From contig JAFZZR010000078.1 of assembly GCA_017615635.1 (NCBI GenBank), positions 1 to 33,368 on the forward strand: 33,368 nucleotides of DNA. The letters run 5' to 3'. Below are positions 16,166 to 24,325 of the stretch, piece by piece (within the stretch, counting starts at the first letter, position 1; every line of letters begins with the position of its first letter). The translations under genes and the position numbers were made by a program. The DNA is from Lentisphaeria bacterium (GTDB taxonomy: Bacteria; Verrucomicrobiota; Lentisphaeria; Victivallales; UBA1829). The notes below the pieces were generated by a model. It had not been told where the DNA came from and did no database searches. It was given only the letters and a program-made list of their open reading frames with translations.

Positions 16166-17355
16166 GATGCGGCATCCGGCTCCGTTTTCAGCGTATCCGC
16201 CCGTTCCTCGATCCGCTGCTTCATCAGCTGGAAGTAGTCCGACACGCGGCGGACCGTATCCGGGATCTCGTCGGTGGAAAGAATGACCGCCTGGGAATCC
16301 TTGTCTTCGGGGGCGAATCCGTGCATTCCGTTGAGGGCGCGGGCGCCCATGTCCGAGGGGGCGATCTGGATGCCCGGATCCATCAGGAAAAGGGCGTCTC
16401 CGAAAGGACGGTCGGGGCGGTAGATCCCGTAGTATTTCTCCTCGTTTTCGGTGAGCCAGTGTCCGGAATCCTCGAACGGCCTGACGGCGCTGCGGATGAT
16501 CTGTTCGGCCTCCGGCTTCAGGAAAGTCACGCGGAACATGGTGGAGTCGTAGCAGGCTCCGTAGTCGCGGCCGAACTTCAGACCGGTTTTTTCGACGGCC
16601 GACCGCAGATCCACGGTCCGGGTAAGCGGAGTCATGCCGTGGTCGGAAATGACGGTGAGGCGCAGGGATTTTTTCTGCTCGCGGCAGAGCTGGAAAAGGG
16701 AGAGGATCTGCGTCCGATACCATTCGACTTTTTCGCGGATCCTGTCATGGAGCAGGACGGGATACTGATGCAAAAGAGCATCCAGTTCGGCCGTGTAGAT
16801 GAAAAGGAAGGGCGTGCCCGCGGAGATGGCCTGGCGGGCCGCCTCGAAATTCCGGCGGTCGCCGATATGCCAGTCGGAAATATGTCCTTTTACCTTCAAA
16901 CGGTCCAGCAGATCCCGGAGATTTTCCACCTGGCCCATGCCGCCTTTGGCGAACAGATCGCGTTTTTCGCAGTAATCCATCATGCCCAGTTTCCGGAAGG
17001 GCATCTGATAGAGCTGGAAGTAGCCGGTGAAGCCGTACAGCTTCCCGATCAGGCGGGAGAGGAGATGGCGCACCCGGCCCCGGTTCCAGAAGGATTCGGG
17101 CTTCATCAGCGGAGCGAGCTTCCCCAGCAGGCGGAACGGGGAACTTTCCGGGGCGAACCGGAAGAGTCCCAGGTGTCCGTGCTCCGCAGGCGTCCGTCCG
17201 GAAAGAATGGTGGGGATTGCGGTGCTGGAATACCCGAACTGCATTTCGATCCGGCGGCGGAAAGGCAGTTCTTTTTCCATGAATCCGGTGCGGGAGACCA
17301 GCTCCCAGCCGAGGGCGTCTATGAACAGAAAAATCTCCACATCGTATTGCTTCAT
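16162..17355 (-). CDS. Alkaline phosphatase-superfamily phosphodiesterase/phosphotransferase-like enzyme
   Basis: The product is 397 residues. ATG 17355 is chosen because AGGAAGG is eight bases upstream; a second ATG two codons earlier is too close to it. It is soluble with no signal peptide. The metal-site pattern of the superfamily is complete: D13 in FIDALGW, nucleophile T45 in SSTAIPTILSG, D192 and H196 in ELDALLHQYP, D238-H239 in SDHGM and H345 in GMHGF. This layout is nearest to type I phosphodiesterase/nucleotide pyrophosphatases. In an exopolysaccharide operon it could act on a sugar nucleotide or phosphorylated intermediate, or place a phosphate-linked decoration, but a cytoplasmic site argues against editing finished polymer. 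The substrate is unknown. Confidence 0.8.
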   Translation of the reverse strand: MKQYDVEIFLFIDALGWELVSRTGFMEKELPFRRRIEMQFGYSSTAIPTILSGRTPAEHGHLGLFRFAPESSPFRLLGKLAPLMKPESFWNRGRVRHLLSRLIGKLYGFTGYFQLYQMPFRKLGMMDYCEKRDLFAKGGMGQVENLRDLLDRLKVKGHISDWHIGDRRNFEAARQAISAGTPFLFIYTAELDALLHQYPVLLHDRIREKVEWYRTQILSLFQLCREQKKSLRLTVISDHGMTPLTRTVDLRSAVEKTGLKFGRDYGACYDSTMFRVTFLKPEAEQIIRSAVRPFEDSGHWLTENEEKYYGIYRPDRPFGDALFLMDPGIQIAPSDMGARALNGMHGFAPEDKDSQAVILSTDEIPDTVRRVSDYFQLMKQRIEERADTLKTEPDAAS

Positions 17356-17372
17356 GATCATATCCTTCCTGA

Positions 17373-19931
17373 TTACGGCAGCGCGTGCCAGCCCGGCAGC
17401 GTGCGGATGTCTTCGGCCGGCTTTCGTTTTTTCCATTCCGGATCGGGTTTGTCCGCCTTGCCGAGCAGATATCCGGTCACGGCGGCGGCCGGCGCAATGG
17501 TTTCCCATACGGAAAATTCGCTGGCTTCCACCGATTCCCCCTCCATGTTGCACCAGCGGTGCCAGACGGGCAGGATCCGTCCTGTCTCCAGAGAGCACTC
17601 GTCTTCGGAGAGTCCGCTCTTCGGCAGAAGGGAAATACTGTATCCGGAAAAATTCTGATGTGCTCTGGGCGGATAGAACAATCCGTAGGCCATTTTCACG
17701 GCGGCGCGCGGGATCCCGTAGGTATTGCGGAACGGCGTTATGCCCGGCACGAATTCGGCAATGCCGTCCGCGTAGGAGTTCAGGTCGAGAAAACGGACCG
17801 GATATACCCGGCCCAGTCCGCTTGTCATAGTGCTGCCGGAGGGATTCGCGCCGTTGTGAAAATCGTTCGCGATCAAGGCCGCATTCAGAAATTCAGGATC
17901 GCCGGTCATGGCGTGGGCAGCAACGAAGGTCCGGGCCCGGCGAAGCGGATGATATGTTCCCCAGCTCATGGTGTGGACCCAGGCGTCTTTCGGGCCGAAC
18001 CAGGCGATCCGGTATGGATAGTTTTCCTCCTGCTGGCGGAGCATGGTTTCGGCATCACGGAGCAGGGGCCTCCGCCGGGCCTCCCGGAGCTTGTCCAGTG
18101 CGGCGGAGTCATAGCTGCCCAGTTCCAGTTCGATCCAGAAGAGGGGCGACCAGCGCCAGGCGCTCTTTTTCATGACCGATTCCGCCCGGTCTGCCGCATC
18201 TTCCGCCGCATAAAGGTACGATTTATCTTTTTTCAGCAGATAAAGATCCAGTCCCGCCTTCACGATCAGTTCCGGCGCAAGTTCCGGATCCTCCCGGTAG
18301 AAGACGGTCCGGCGGTTGTAGCGGTAGACACGGACCGGCGGCCGGCCCTCCTGAAAGGCGAAGTTCCAGGCTTTTTCCGCGGATGCAATGTATTCGGCGG
18401 CCTTTTCCTCCGCTCCGGCCCGCTTCAGCGCCAGGGCAAGTTCCGCGGCGTAGGCGGCGTATTCCAGCGTGCTGTTTCTCGTGGCGCAGGAGAGATAATA
18501 CACCAGCGTGTCGTCGGCAGCGCAGCCGTCGTCGGGCGTGGGATGCCGCGTGGTTTCCACCCAGGTCCCGACTCCGCCGTCCGGCTGCTGTTTCTTCCGC
18601 AGGTGCTCCATTCCCCAGAGCGCTTCGTCCAGGATATCGGGGATCCCGTTGCCGCTTTCCGGCAGATCCAGTTGGCCGTCGCAGAAGTTTTCCGGCTTCA
18701 AAAGATAGACGGCGGTCAGATCTCCGACGATGGTCAGATGCTGGGGACGGCGGTCCCAGTCCGCGGCATCGTGCCATCCTCCGGCAGCTTCCAGTTTTTC
18801 CGCCTGGCGCGGCACGTTCTGCTCGATCAGAAGAAAATGATTGACCGTAAGGCTTTTTCCGTCCGCGGTATGGAATCCCCAGGGCCGGTTGTCCGCTCCC
18901 TTGTTGTAGTGGCTGTCATCCGGCGGAAACGTTCCGCGGAAACAATGCGGATGGCAGGCCCGCGCTGTCCAGTTCGTGCAGCTTTCGTCCCGTGCGATGC
19001 CGCATCTCTGATGAAACAGGCCCCGGGCATGGAGATAGAATGCCTCCGCCATAGTGTCGCCGCCGATCCGGAAATCCGCGCTTCGGCCCACGCCGTCCAC
19101 AGCGAGATAATATCGTCCCGGCGCGGAGAACGGCGTGAAATCCAGTTCCAGCACCTCTTCGCCGGAAAACGGCGTTCCCGAGGCGTTGGCCGGATCCTCC
19201 GGGCGCTTTGCCAGCGTGCCCGTGAAAACGGTTTTTCCGCTTTCGGCTTCGACCAGTCGGAACGGACGTCTGGCCAGCGGATGCAGACGCAGGGGCCCCG
19301 CCGTTCCCAGCCAGGCACCCAGATAGGCATATTTCCGGGCCTCGGGCATATATCCGATCTGATTTACCTTGAAGGTCGGCGAGGGAGTGTCCGGACGGTA
19401 GACAAATTCGATTTTTTCGCCCGCGGGCATGGTGACGGTGATCTCTTCTCCCCCGGTCAGCGGACGGTCCAGCTCCAGAAAACAGTGGTGCGCCAGATCG
19501 GCATTCTTGCTGATCTTTTTCCGGCCTTCCTTGTCTGGAAAACGGGCCAGTCCTTCCGGCGTCAGCCAGACGCCCGTCCGGATCACGTTCAGAGCTTTCC
19601 CTTGTGCGGATTCCAGCGTGATCCTGTCCGCCTTGTTCAGCAGCAGCTCAACGGCCGCCGGACGGTACGCCGCTATGGCTTCCGTGCCCGCCGCATGAAA
19701 GTTGAATTCTTCGGCCCAGCGGGGCAGTTTCCGCCCCGTATCCCGAGCCGCCGACTTCTGCCGGAAAAGAGACTGTTGAAGTTCATCGTAGTCGCCCGTC
19801 AGGACCAGTGTACGGGAATCCAGCGCCGTGCATTTCCAGTTTCCCCGGGGCGGCAGATCATCCGCTTCCGCCGGCCTCGGAATGAACAGGCACAGGATCA
19901 GGATCATCCATATGGAAACGTGTTTTTTCAT
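17373..19931 (-). CDS. Secreted GH9-like glycoside hydrolase (endoglucanase family)
   Basis: The product is 852 residues, started at ATG 19931, which overlaps the upstream stop. Residues 1-23 are a signal peptide ending in AEA. A unique region (24-185) precedes an Ig-like domain typical of GH9 enzymes, starting FKVNQIGYMPEARKYAY (187-203) and ending near 290. The (alpha/alpha)6 catalytic domain follows. GGWHDAADWD (384-393) holds the two aspartates D388 and D391 expected to activate water, and NGIPDILDE (428-436) is also characteristic. Near the C terminus an EASEFSVWE segment sits where the proton-donor glutamate is expected. GH9 enzymes cut beta-1,4-glucans. Inside a polysaccharide operon it may trim or release the polymer in the periplasm, like the hydrolases of cellulose or alginate loci. 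Confidence 0.85.
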   Translation of the reverse strand: MKKHVSIWMILILCLFIPRPAEADDLPPRGNWKCTALDSRTLVLTGDYDELQQSLFRQKSAARDTGRKLPRWAEEFNFHAAGTEAIAAYRPAAVELLLNKADRITLESAQGKALNVIRTGVWLTPEGLARFPDKEGRKKISKNADLAHHCFLELDRPLTGGEEITVTMPAGEKIEFVYRPDTPSPTFKVNQIGYMPEARKYAYLGAWLGTAGPLRLHPLARRPFRLVEAESGKTVFTGTLAKRPEDPANASGTPFSGEEVLELDFTPFSAPGRYYLAVDGVGRSADFRIGGDTMAEAFYLHARGLFHQRCGIARDESCTNWTARACHPHCFRGTFPPDDSHYNKGADNRPWGFHTADGKSLTVNHFLLIEQNVPRQAEKLEAAGGWHDAADWDRRPQHLTIVGDLTAVYLLKPENFCDGQLDLPESGNGIPDILDEALWGMEHLRKKQQPDGGVGTWVETTRHPTPDDGCAADDTLVYYLSCATRNSTLEYAAYAAELALALKRAGAEEKAAEYIASAEKAWNFAFQEGRPPVRVYRYNRRTVFYREDPELAPELIVKAGLDLYLLKKDKSYLYAAEDAADRAESVMKKSAWRWSPLFWIELELGSYDSAALDKLREARRRPLLRDAETMLRQQEENYPYRIAWFGPKDAWVHTMSWGTYHPLRRARTFVAAHAMTGDPEFLNAALIANDFHNGANPSGSTMTSGLGRVYPVRFLDLNSYADGIAEFVPGITPFRNTYGIPRAAVKMAYGLFYPPRAHQNFSGYSISLLPKSGLSEDECSLETGRILPVWHRWCNMEGESVEASEFSVWETIAPAAAVTGYLLGKADKPDPEWKKRKPAEDIRTLPGWHALP

Positions 19932-20983
19932 GAGGCAGTCCTCCGTGTTTTTTCCCGTCTGCGCTGTACGGCGCAGAGAAGCGGTAGAAGGAACCGGAAA
20001 CGGCGCAGCGCCAGGAGGAAGATCCGTCCGGATATGCCGTCCGCGCACGGGCGCTCTTTTTCCGCAGAACGTGCGATCTCGCGTAACGCCTTTCTTTTTT
20101 CGAAAAATCCGGCATCGGGATCGCAGCAGACCGTCTGCACCTTGTGCACGAAACACCGGAGAAGGAGTTTCTGCTCCAGGGCGGGATACGGTTTTCCCAG
20201 CTCATATTTCCGGAAGATCCGGATCCGGGTGTCTGCGTAGTTCCGCCAGTTCTTTTCCCGGAGAAGGTCCGCACTCTTCCGGTGCCGCGCCGTGGCCGAA
20301 TCCTCTCCGCTTCGGATATAGCGGTACAGCGGTTCGGCCGAGGCGATGATCCGATCCGTCCGGCCCAGATAGTCCATATAGAAAAGTTCGTCTTCTTTCA
20401 TGGAGACTCCGGCGGTGAAGCGGACCGATTGCCGTTCGATGATGTCGCGCCGGAAGAGCGAGGCGAACAGATATCCATGCACCGCGGGGCTGCCGGAAAA
20501 GAGAGGAAGGAGAAATCTCCGTCGCACCTCGTCCGGTCCGTCCAGAAGTTCCTCCGGTCCGGTGATGGCAAAGTTTATCCGGACAGTCTGTGCTTCGGGG
20601 CTGACGTCGAGGAACGCGCAGCAGCTCAGAGCGGCGTGACTCCGCAGCGCTTGTGCGTACAGAGTTTCCAGCCAGCCGGGTTCCGGCTGATCGTCCGCAT
20701 CGCAGAACGCGATCCACTCGCCCCGGGCGGCATCCAGTCCCCGGTTCCGTGCGAGGCTGACGCCCTGATTCGGCCCGTCCAGCACCGTGATCCGGTCGGG
20801 CCTGCAGGCCTGATACTCCCGGCAGATCTCGAGGGATCGGTCCCGGGAGCCGTCGTTGACGAGGATGAGTTCGAAAGAGTCGAACGACTGCGCCAGGACC
20901 GCGTCCAGCGTGAGCCGGAGCCGTTTCTCCGCATTGAAAACGGGGATAATGACACTGATGCGAATGTCCGGCATGTTTTTCAA
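19928..20983 (-). CDS. GT2-family glycosyltransferase, TTG start
   Basis: The product is 351 residues from TTG 20983, which overlaps the preceding stop as TTGA and has AGGAAGA seven bases upstream. ATG 20974 is the alternative, but its spacing to that site is poor. The GT-A fold shows ISVIIPVFNAEKR (9-21), NDGS (43-46) and the metal-binding CDADD (94-98); MKEDELFY supplies the later catalytic acidic pair. The C-terminal 100 residues are basic and helical with a mildly hydrophobic stretch near the end. The stop overlaps the GH9-like gene start. The sugar donor is unknown. Confidence 0.87.
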   Translation of the reverse strand: MKNMPDIRISVIIPVFNAEKRLRLTLDAVLAQSFDSFELILVNDGSRDRSLEICREYQACRPDRITVLDGPNQGVSLARNRGLDAARGEWIAFCDADDQPEPGWLETLYAQALRSHAALSCCAFLDVSPEAQTVRINFAITGPEELLDGPDEVRRRFLLPLFSGSPAVHGYLFASLFRRDIIERQSVRFTAGVSMKEDELFYMDYLGRTDRIIASAEPLYRYIRSGEDSATARHRKSADLLREKNWRNYADTRIRIFRKYELGKPYPALEQKLLLRCFVHKVQTVCCDPDAGFFEKRKALREIARSAEKERPCADGISGRIFLLALRRFRFLLPLLCAVQRRREKTRRTAS

Positions 20984-21912
20984 TGGAAAATCTTCCTCAG
21001 GCGCTTCCGGATTTTGCAGTTCAGACTGACCGGATACCGCAGGAGTCCGCAGAGAGTGCGGTTTCCCGGCTTCAGACAGTAGGGGATCTCTCCGGGCATT
21101 TTCCAGCCCTGCTGCCGGGCGAATTCCGCCACGGCGACGTATTTTTCGAAGTGACGGAACGCCGAGGGCGCCCATCCCTGCCAGGGTTTCGGCTGTCCGA
21201 TGAAGTGGATGAAAAGCTCGTCGGGATCTTTATCCAGCCGGAAAGTTTTCGCCACGTCCGGCGCACCCGGAAAGAAAGCCAGACAGCTGTTGAGCACGGA
21301 TTCATCCAGCTGATGGTAATACTTGAGCGTCCGGTCCACCACGCCCACATTTCCGACGGGTAGAACGGACATCATCTGCTCGTGCCATTTTTCCAGGAAT
21401 GGCCGCGCGCTTTTGTGTACCGAGAGGAAGCAGGCGGAACAGCTGCGGGCGATCCGCGGCGTTTCCAGTCCGTTCAGATCCTTCCGCCAGACATCCAGCA
21501 CGGCCTGCGGGATCCGGTGTCCGTCTTCTCCGTAGAGATAGCCTTTGAAGGCCATGGGCTGTTCCTCGGGACTGCGCATACGGACATGGATCTCATTCGT
21601 TTTCTCCGGGATCAGCCGGCTCGAGCAGTTTCCGTGGAAAAAACCGTCGCTGTCGGCCCAGGTGATGTAGTCCGTCTCCGCCTGAAGCATGACCAGCGCC
21701 TTGCAGCAGGTCAGGGATCTGGGAAAATCGTCCAGCGGATAAAACCGCACATCGCCCATCTGCCTGAGAATGTCTTCGGCTTCCCGGTCGAAGCCGCGCG
21801 TTCCCACGATGACGGGTTCATCCATGCCGTTCCGGCGGAGAGACGCGATGAGGAGGAAGATCCCCCACAGATAATTCCGGTCGCCCGCGGTGATAACCGT
21901 ATTGTTTTTCAT
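20980..21912 (-). CDS. GT-A type glycosyltransferase, GT8-like
   Basis: The product is 310 residues, started at ATG 21912, overlapping the polymerase stop (ATGA). An N-terminal Rossmann-like strand (NNTVITAGDRNYLWG) and the TDYITWADSDGFF segment (80-92) with D87-x-D89 give the metal-binding DxD of a GT-A enzyme. A late IHFIGQPKPWQGW motif resembles the HFxGxxKPW motif of GT8 glycosyltransferases such as glycogenin and LgtC. It has no membrane helix. GT8 members keep the sugar configuration and often use UDP-sugars, so a UDP-hexose donor is plausible but unproved. Confidence 0.75.
   Translation of the reverse strand: MKNNTVITAGDRNYLWGIFLLIASLRRNGMDEPVIVGTRGFDREAEDILRQMGDVRFYPLDDFPRSLTCCKALVMLQAETDYITWADSDGFFHGNCSSRLIPEKTNEIHVRMRSPEEQPMAFKGYLYGEDGHRIPQAVLDVWRKDLNGLETPRIARSCSACFLSVHKSARPFLEKWHEQMMSVLPVGNVGVVDRTLKYYHQLDESVLNSCLAFFPGAPDVAKTFRLDKDPDELFIHFIGQPKPWQGWAPSAFRHFEKYVAVAEFARQQGWKMPGEIPYCLKPGNRTLCGLLRYPVSLNCKIRKRLRKIFH
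20991..20997 (-). promoter_or_regulatory. Ribosome binding site for the TTG start at 20983
   Basis: AGGAAGA on the minus strand lies seven bases before TTG 20983, inside the end of the upstream gene. It is the reason for preferring TTG over the ATG at 20974. Confidence 0.5.
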
Positions 21913-23252
21913 GATGCCTTGACTTCCGTTGGATTGTGTTCCAGTTTCATCAGTTCCCGGCCGTGCCGGTTCAGATAGCTGATGAAGGCAAAAAGAATCA
22001 TCAGCCACATGAAATTGATCTGCTGCTTCAGGATCCATTCCAGGGTGGACTGGAGAAAGGCCCCGGAGAGAGCCCCGAACACGCCGGACGGAATATAGAA
22101 GTAGCGGGAACCTCGCAGCCTCCTCATCAGCCGGATGCAGGTGAACCAGTAGTATCCGAACCAGGTGAGGAGCACGAGCAGGCACGGGATCCCGCATTCG
22201 GCGCCCACCAGAAGATAGATCGTCTCCACGATTCCGTCCTTGAAATCTTCCGTGTATCCCTTTTTGGGATCCCGGTGCCGGCTGTATTCATAGGGCGGAT
22301 TGATCTTGATTCCCCAGTTGTTCAGTCCCACACCGGCCAGCGGCTTGTCCCGGATCATGTTCAGCGCCGCAATGGCGAAGTTTTTCCGTGTCTCGCCCGA
22401 GGATTTCGGCGCGTTTTCGAACCGGTAGATGATCTTCGGCAGAAACAGAAGGAGCCCCACGAATCCGCAGAGGACCAGCAGACCCGTCAGAATGATCTTC
22501 CGGGAGGAAAATCCTTTGATGAACGAACAGCCCATGGTCAGCATGCCCGCCAGCGGATAACAGAAGAGGGCACCCCGGGAATAGGTCCGTACCAGAGAAA
22601 CGGAGGCGACGAGGAAGACCGCGATGAAAATCTTCGTGCGGAATCCTTCCCGGTTGTTGAAGATCCGGGCGAAAAACAGCATGCCGGCCATCATCATGCA
22701 CATGGCCATGCTGTTCTGATGGGGGAAAACACCCCGCACCTGATAGATACCGTGCAAATGCTGCTGCAGAATGACGAGGAAGTTGATGAAAATCACCGCG
22801 GCGAACCCGTAGAGAATGATATCGAAGTCGCCCTGGCTGTACTCCAGATAGTGGAAGACGGCGAGGAATACCAGATAGATCATGAACATTTTCCACAGTT
22901 CGAAAAAGCTGAAAAGACAGTTTTCGGCGTTGAGGAGCGAGGGGATCGAAAAGAGAAAATAGAAAAGGTACAGCAGACAGCCGGTATCCGTGATGAGACG
23001 GATCCTTTTCCCCAGCAACGTCATGCCAAGCAGCAGCGAAAGGGCCGTGATGTAGATGATGGAGATCTCCATGCCCCGGGAAGTTCCCCGGTAGGTCTCG
23101 TGGGAGAGAAAGTTGATTGCCGAGGCGTTGAACACGATGAGCGGCAATGTCAGTCCCAGCGTGAACCAGCGGACCCACCGCCGGTCGCAGATCATCAGCA
23201 TGACCGCCGGCGCGATCCCCGCAATAGCGGCGCCGAAAAAAAGGTATTTCAT
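21909..23252 (-). CDS. O-antigen ligase/polymerase-type integral membrane protein (Wzy or WaaL class)
   Basis: The product is 447 residues, with about 11-12 hydrophobic helices covering nearly the whole length. A large extracytoplasmic loop (about 285-355) contains the conserved pieces LAGVGLNNW and a nearby TYSRGALFCYP segment typical of the Wzy_C family. Such proteins join undecaprenyl-linked repeats into polymer, or ligate polymer to an acceptor. With a flippase, chain-length protein and exporter nearby, the polymerase role is more likely. ATG 23252 lies six bases after the wza-like stop. Confidence 0.85.
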   Translation of the reverse strand: MKYLFFGAAIAGIAPAVMLMICDRRWVRWFTLGLTLPLIVFNASAINFLSHETYRGTSRGMEISIIYITALSLLLGMTLLGKRIRLITDTGCLLYLFYFLFSIPSLLNAENCLFSFFELWKMFMIYLVFLAVFHYLEYSQGDFDIILYGFAAVIFINFLVILQQHLHGIYQVRGVFPHQNSMAMCMMMAGMLFFARIFNNREGFRTKIFIAVFLVASVSLVRTYSRGALFCYPLAGMLTMGCSFIKGFSSRKIILTGLLVLCGFVGLLLFLPKIIYRFENAPKSSGETRKNFAIAALNMIRDKPLAGVGLNNWGIKINPPYEYSRHRDPKKGYTEDFKDGIVETIYLLVGAECGIPCLLVLLTWFGYYWFTCIRLMRRLRGSRYFYIPSGVFGALSGAFLQSTLEWILKQQINFMWLMILFAFISYLNRHGRELMKLEHNPTEVKAS

Positions 23253-23257
23253 TGCCT

Positions 23258-24325
23258 TCAGATCCCCATGGCGGCGCCCCAGGTCAGCGGAGTCGTCAGC
23301 ATGTTGATGAGCTGCCCGGTAGGCAGCAGTTTCCGGACGAACACGTTGTATTCCGAGATGTTGTCATGCGGCATGTAGACGATATCGCCGGGTGAAAGCG
23401 GAACATTGCGTTTTTTGCCGGCAAGGATGCCGTCCAGATCGACCTTGTACATTTTCGGGTTCGCGATGCCGCCCCGGATGATGATGACGTGGCTCCAGTG
23501 CGTCTCGTTTATCCAGCCTGCGTCGGAGAGCAGCTCCAGGACTCCCATGTCTTTCTCCCAAAAGCGCCGGTACGGCTTTTTGACATCACCGGCAAGATAG
23601 ACCACGGTGTCCTCCCGGGGAGCGATGTAGATGTAGTCGCCTTTGCGGAGCAGAACGTTGTGCGGCGTCTGGCCGGTGGTGATCGCCTGTTGGAAGTCAA
23701 TAGGAATGATCTCGTTGTGACGGAGGAAAACGGACTTTTCCAGATTCGTGGCATCCAAGGTCTGCCCGTCGTAGAGGCGAGTGGCGGCGCCGCCCGCCTT
23801 GGCAAAGAGATCCGCCAGCCTCATGCCGTTGGAAATATCGTACATGCCTGGCGTCGTCACGGCTCCGGCAATGGTCACGGTTTCGGAGCGGATCTCATAC
23901 GGCGATATGCCCACTTTCGGATTGCGGATGTATTTCGAGAGCTTTTCTTCGATCTGATGCGCCGCCTGTTCCAGAGTCAGACCCGCCACCTTCACCTGGC
24001 CGATGAACACCATGCCGATATATCCGTCCGGCGTCACGGTCGTCTTCACCGCCAGATCGGAGTGATTGTAGACCGTGATCGATACGTTGTCTCCGGAATT
24101 GATGGTGTAGACTTCCTCCGCCTCTTTTTCCAGGGCTTCCAGCCGCCGGATCCGTTTCTCTTCATCTTCCTCGCTGACTTCCGATTCCTCCAGAAGCGCA
24201 CTGTCGATTTCCAGTTCCGGAACTTCATCGTAGTTTCCGGTGAACCGGTCATAGCAGCCGCTGCCGAAGAGCAGCGCTGCAAGGGCAGTCAGAGAAAGGA
24301 AAAGAAGGCGGAGCGGCAGATTCAT
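23258..24325 (-). CDS. wza: Wza-like polysaccharide export lipoprotein
   Basis: The product is 355 residues. A signal sequence ends in FGSGC, giving a probable lipid-attached C24, although position -3 is Gly rather than the usual Leu. A strongly acidic linker (33-70) precedes the polysaccharide export domain (about 72-150: YTINSGDNVSITVYN, then TPDGYIGM). Two SLBB-type repeats follow, VTIAGAVTTPGMYDI and VVYLAGDVKKPYR. Wza forms the outer-membrane channel for polymer exit and contacts the chain-length protein encoded directly upstream; their genes overlap (ATGA at 24322-24325). The protein is somewhat shorter than E. coli Wza and ends in a hydrophobic segment that may include the membrane-spanning helix. 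Confidence 0.9.
   Translation of the reverse strand: MNLPLRLLFLSLTALAALLFGSGCYDRFTGNYDEVPELEIDSALLEESEVSEEDEEKRIRRLEALEKEAEEVYTINSGDNVSITVYNHSDLAVKTTVTPDGYIGMVFIGQVKVAGLTLEQAAHQIEEKLSKYIRNPKVGISPYEIRSETVTIAGAVTTPGMYDISNGMRLADLFAKAGGAATRLYDGQTLDATNLEKSVFLRHNEIIPIDFQQAITTGQTPHNVLLRKGDYIYIAPREDTVVYLAGDVKKPYRRFWEKDMGVLELLSDAGWINETHWSHVIIIRGGIANPKMYKVDLDGILAGKKRNVPLSPGDIVYMPHDNISEYNVFVRKLLPTGQLINMLTTPLTWGAAMGI

Noticed and set aside
16166..16723. An N-terminal extension of the minus-strand GT4 gene
   Set aside because: The extension is Arg/Pro-rich, lies inside the upstream phosphatase-like gene in another frame, and the ATGA start at 16165 gives a normal GT-B beginning.
17385..20240. A 951-codon open frame on the plus strand
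   Set aside because: It lies antisense to the GH9-like gene, which has a signal peptide, recognisable domains and catalytic motifs. The plus-strand product has no recognisable domain, and long antisense frames are common at this base composition.
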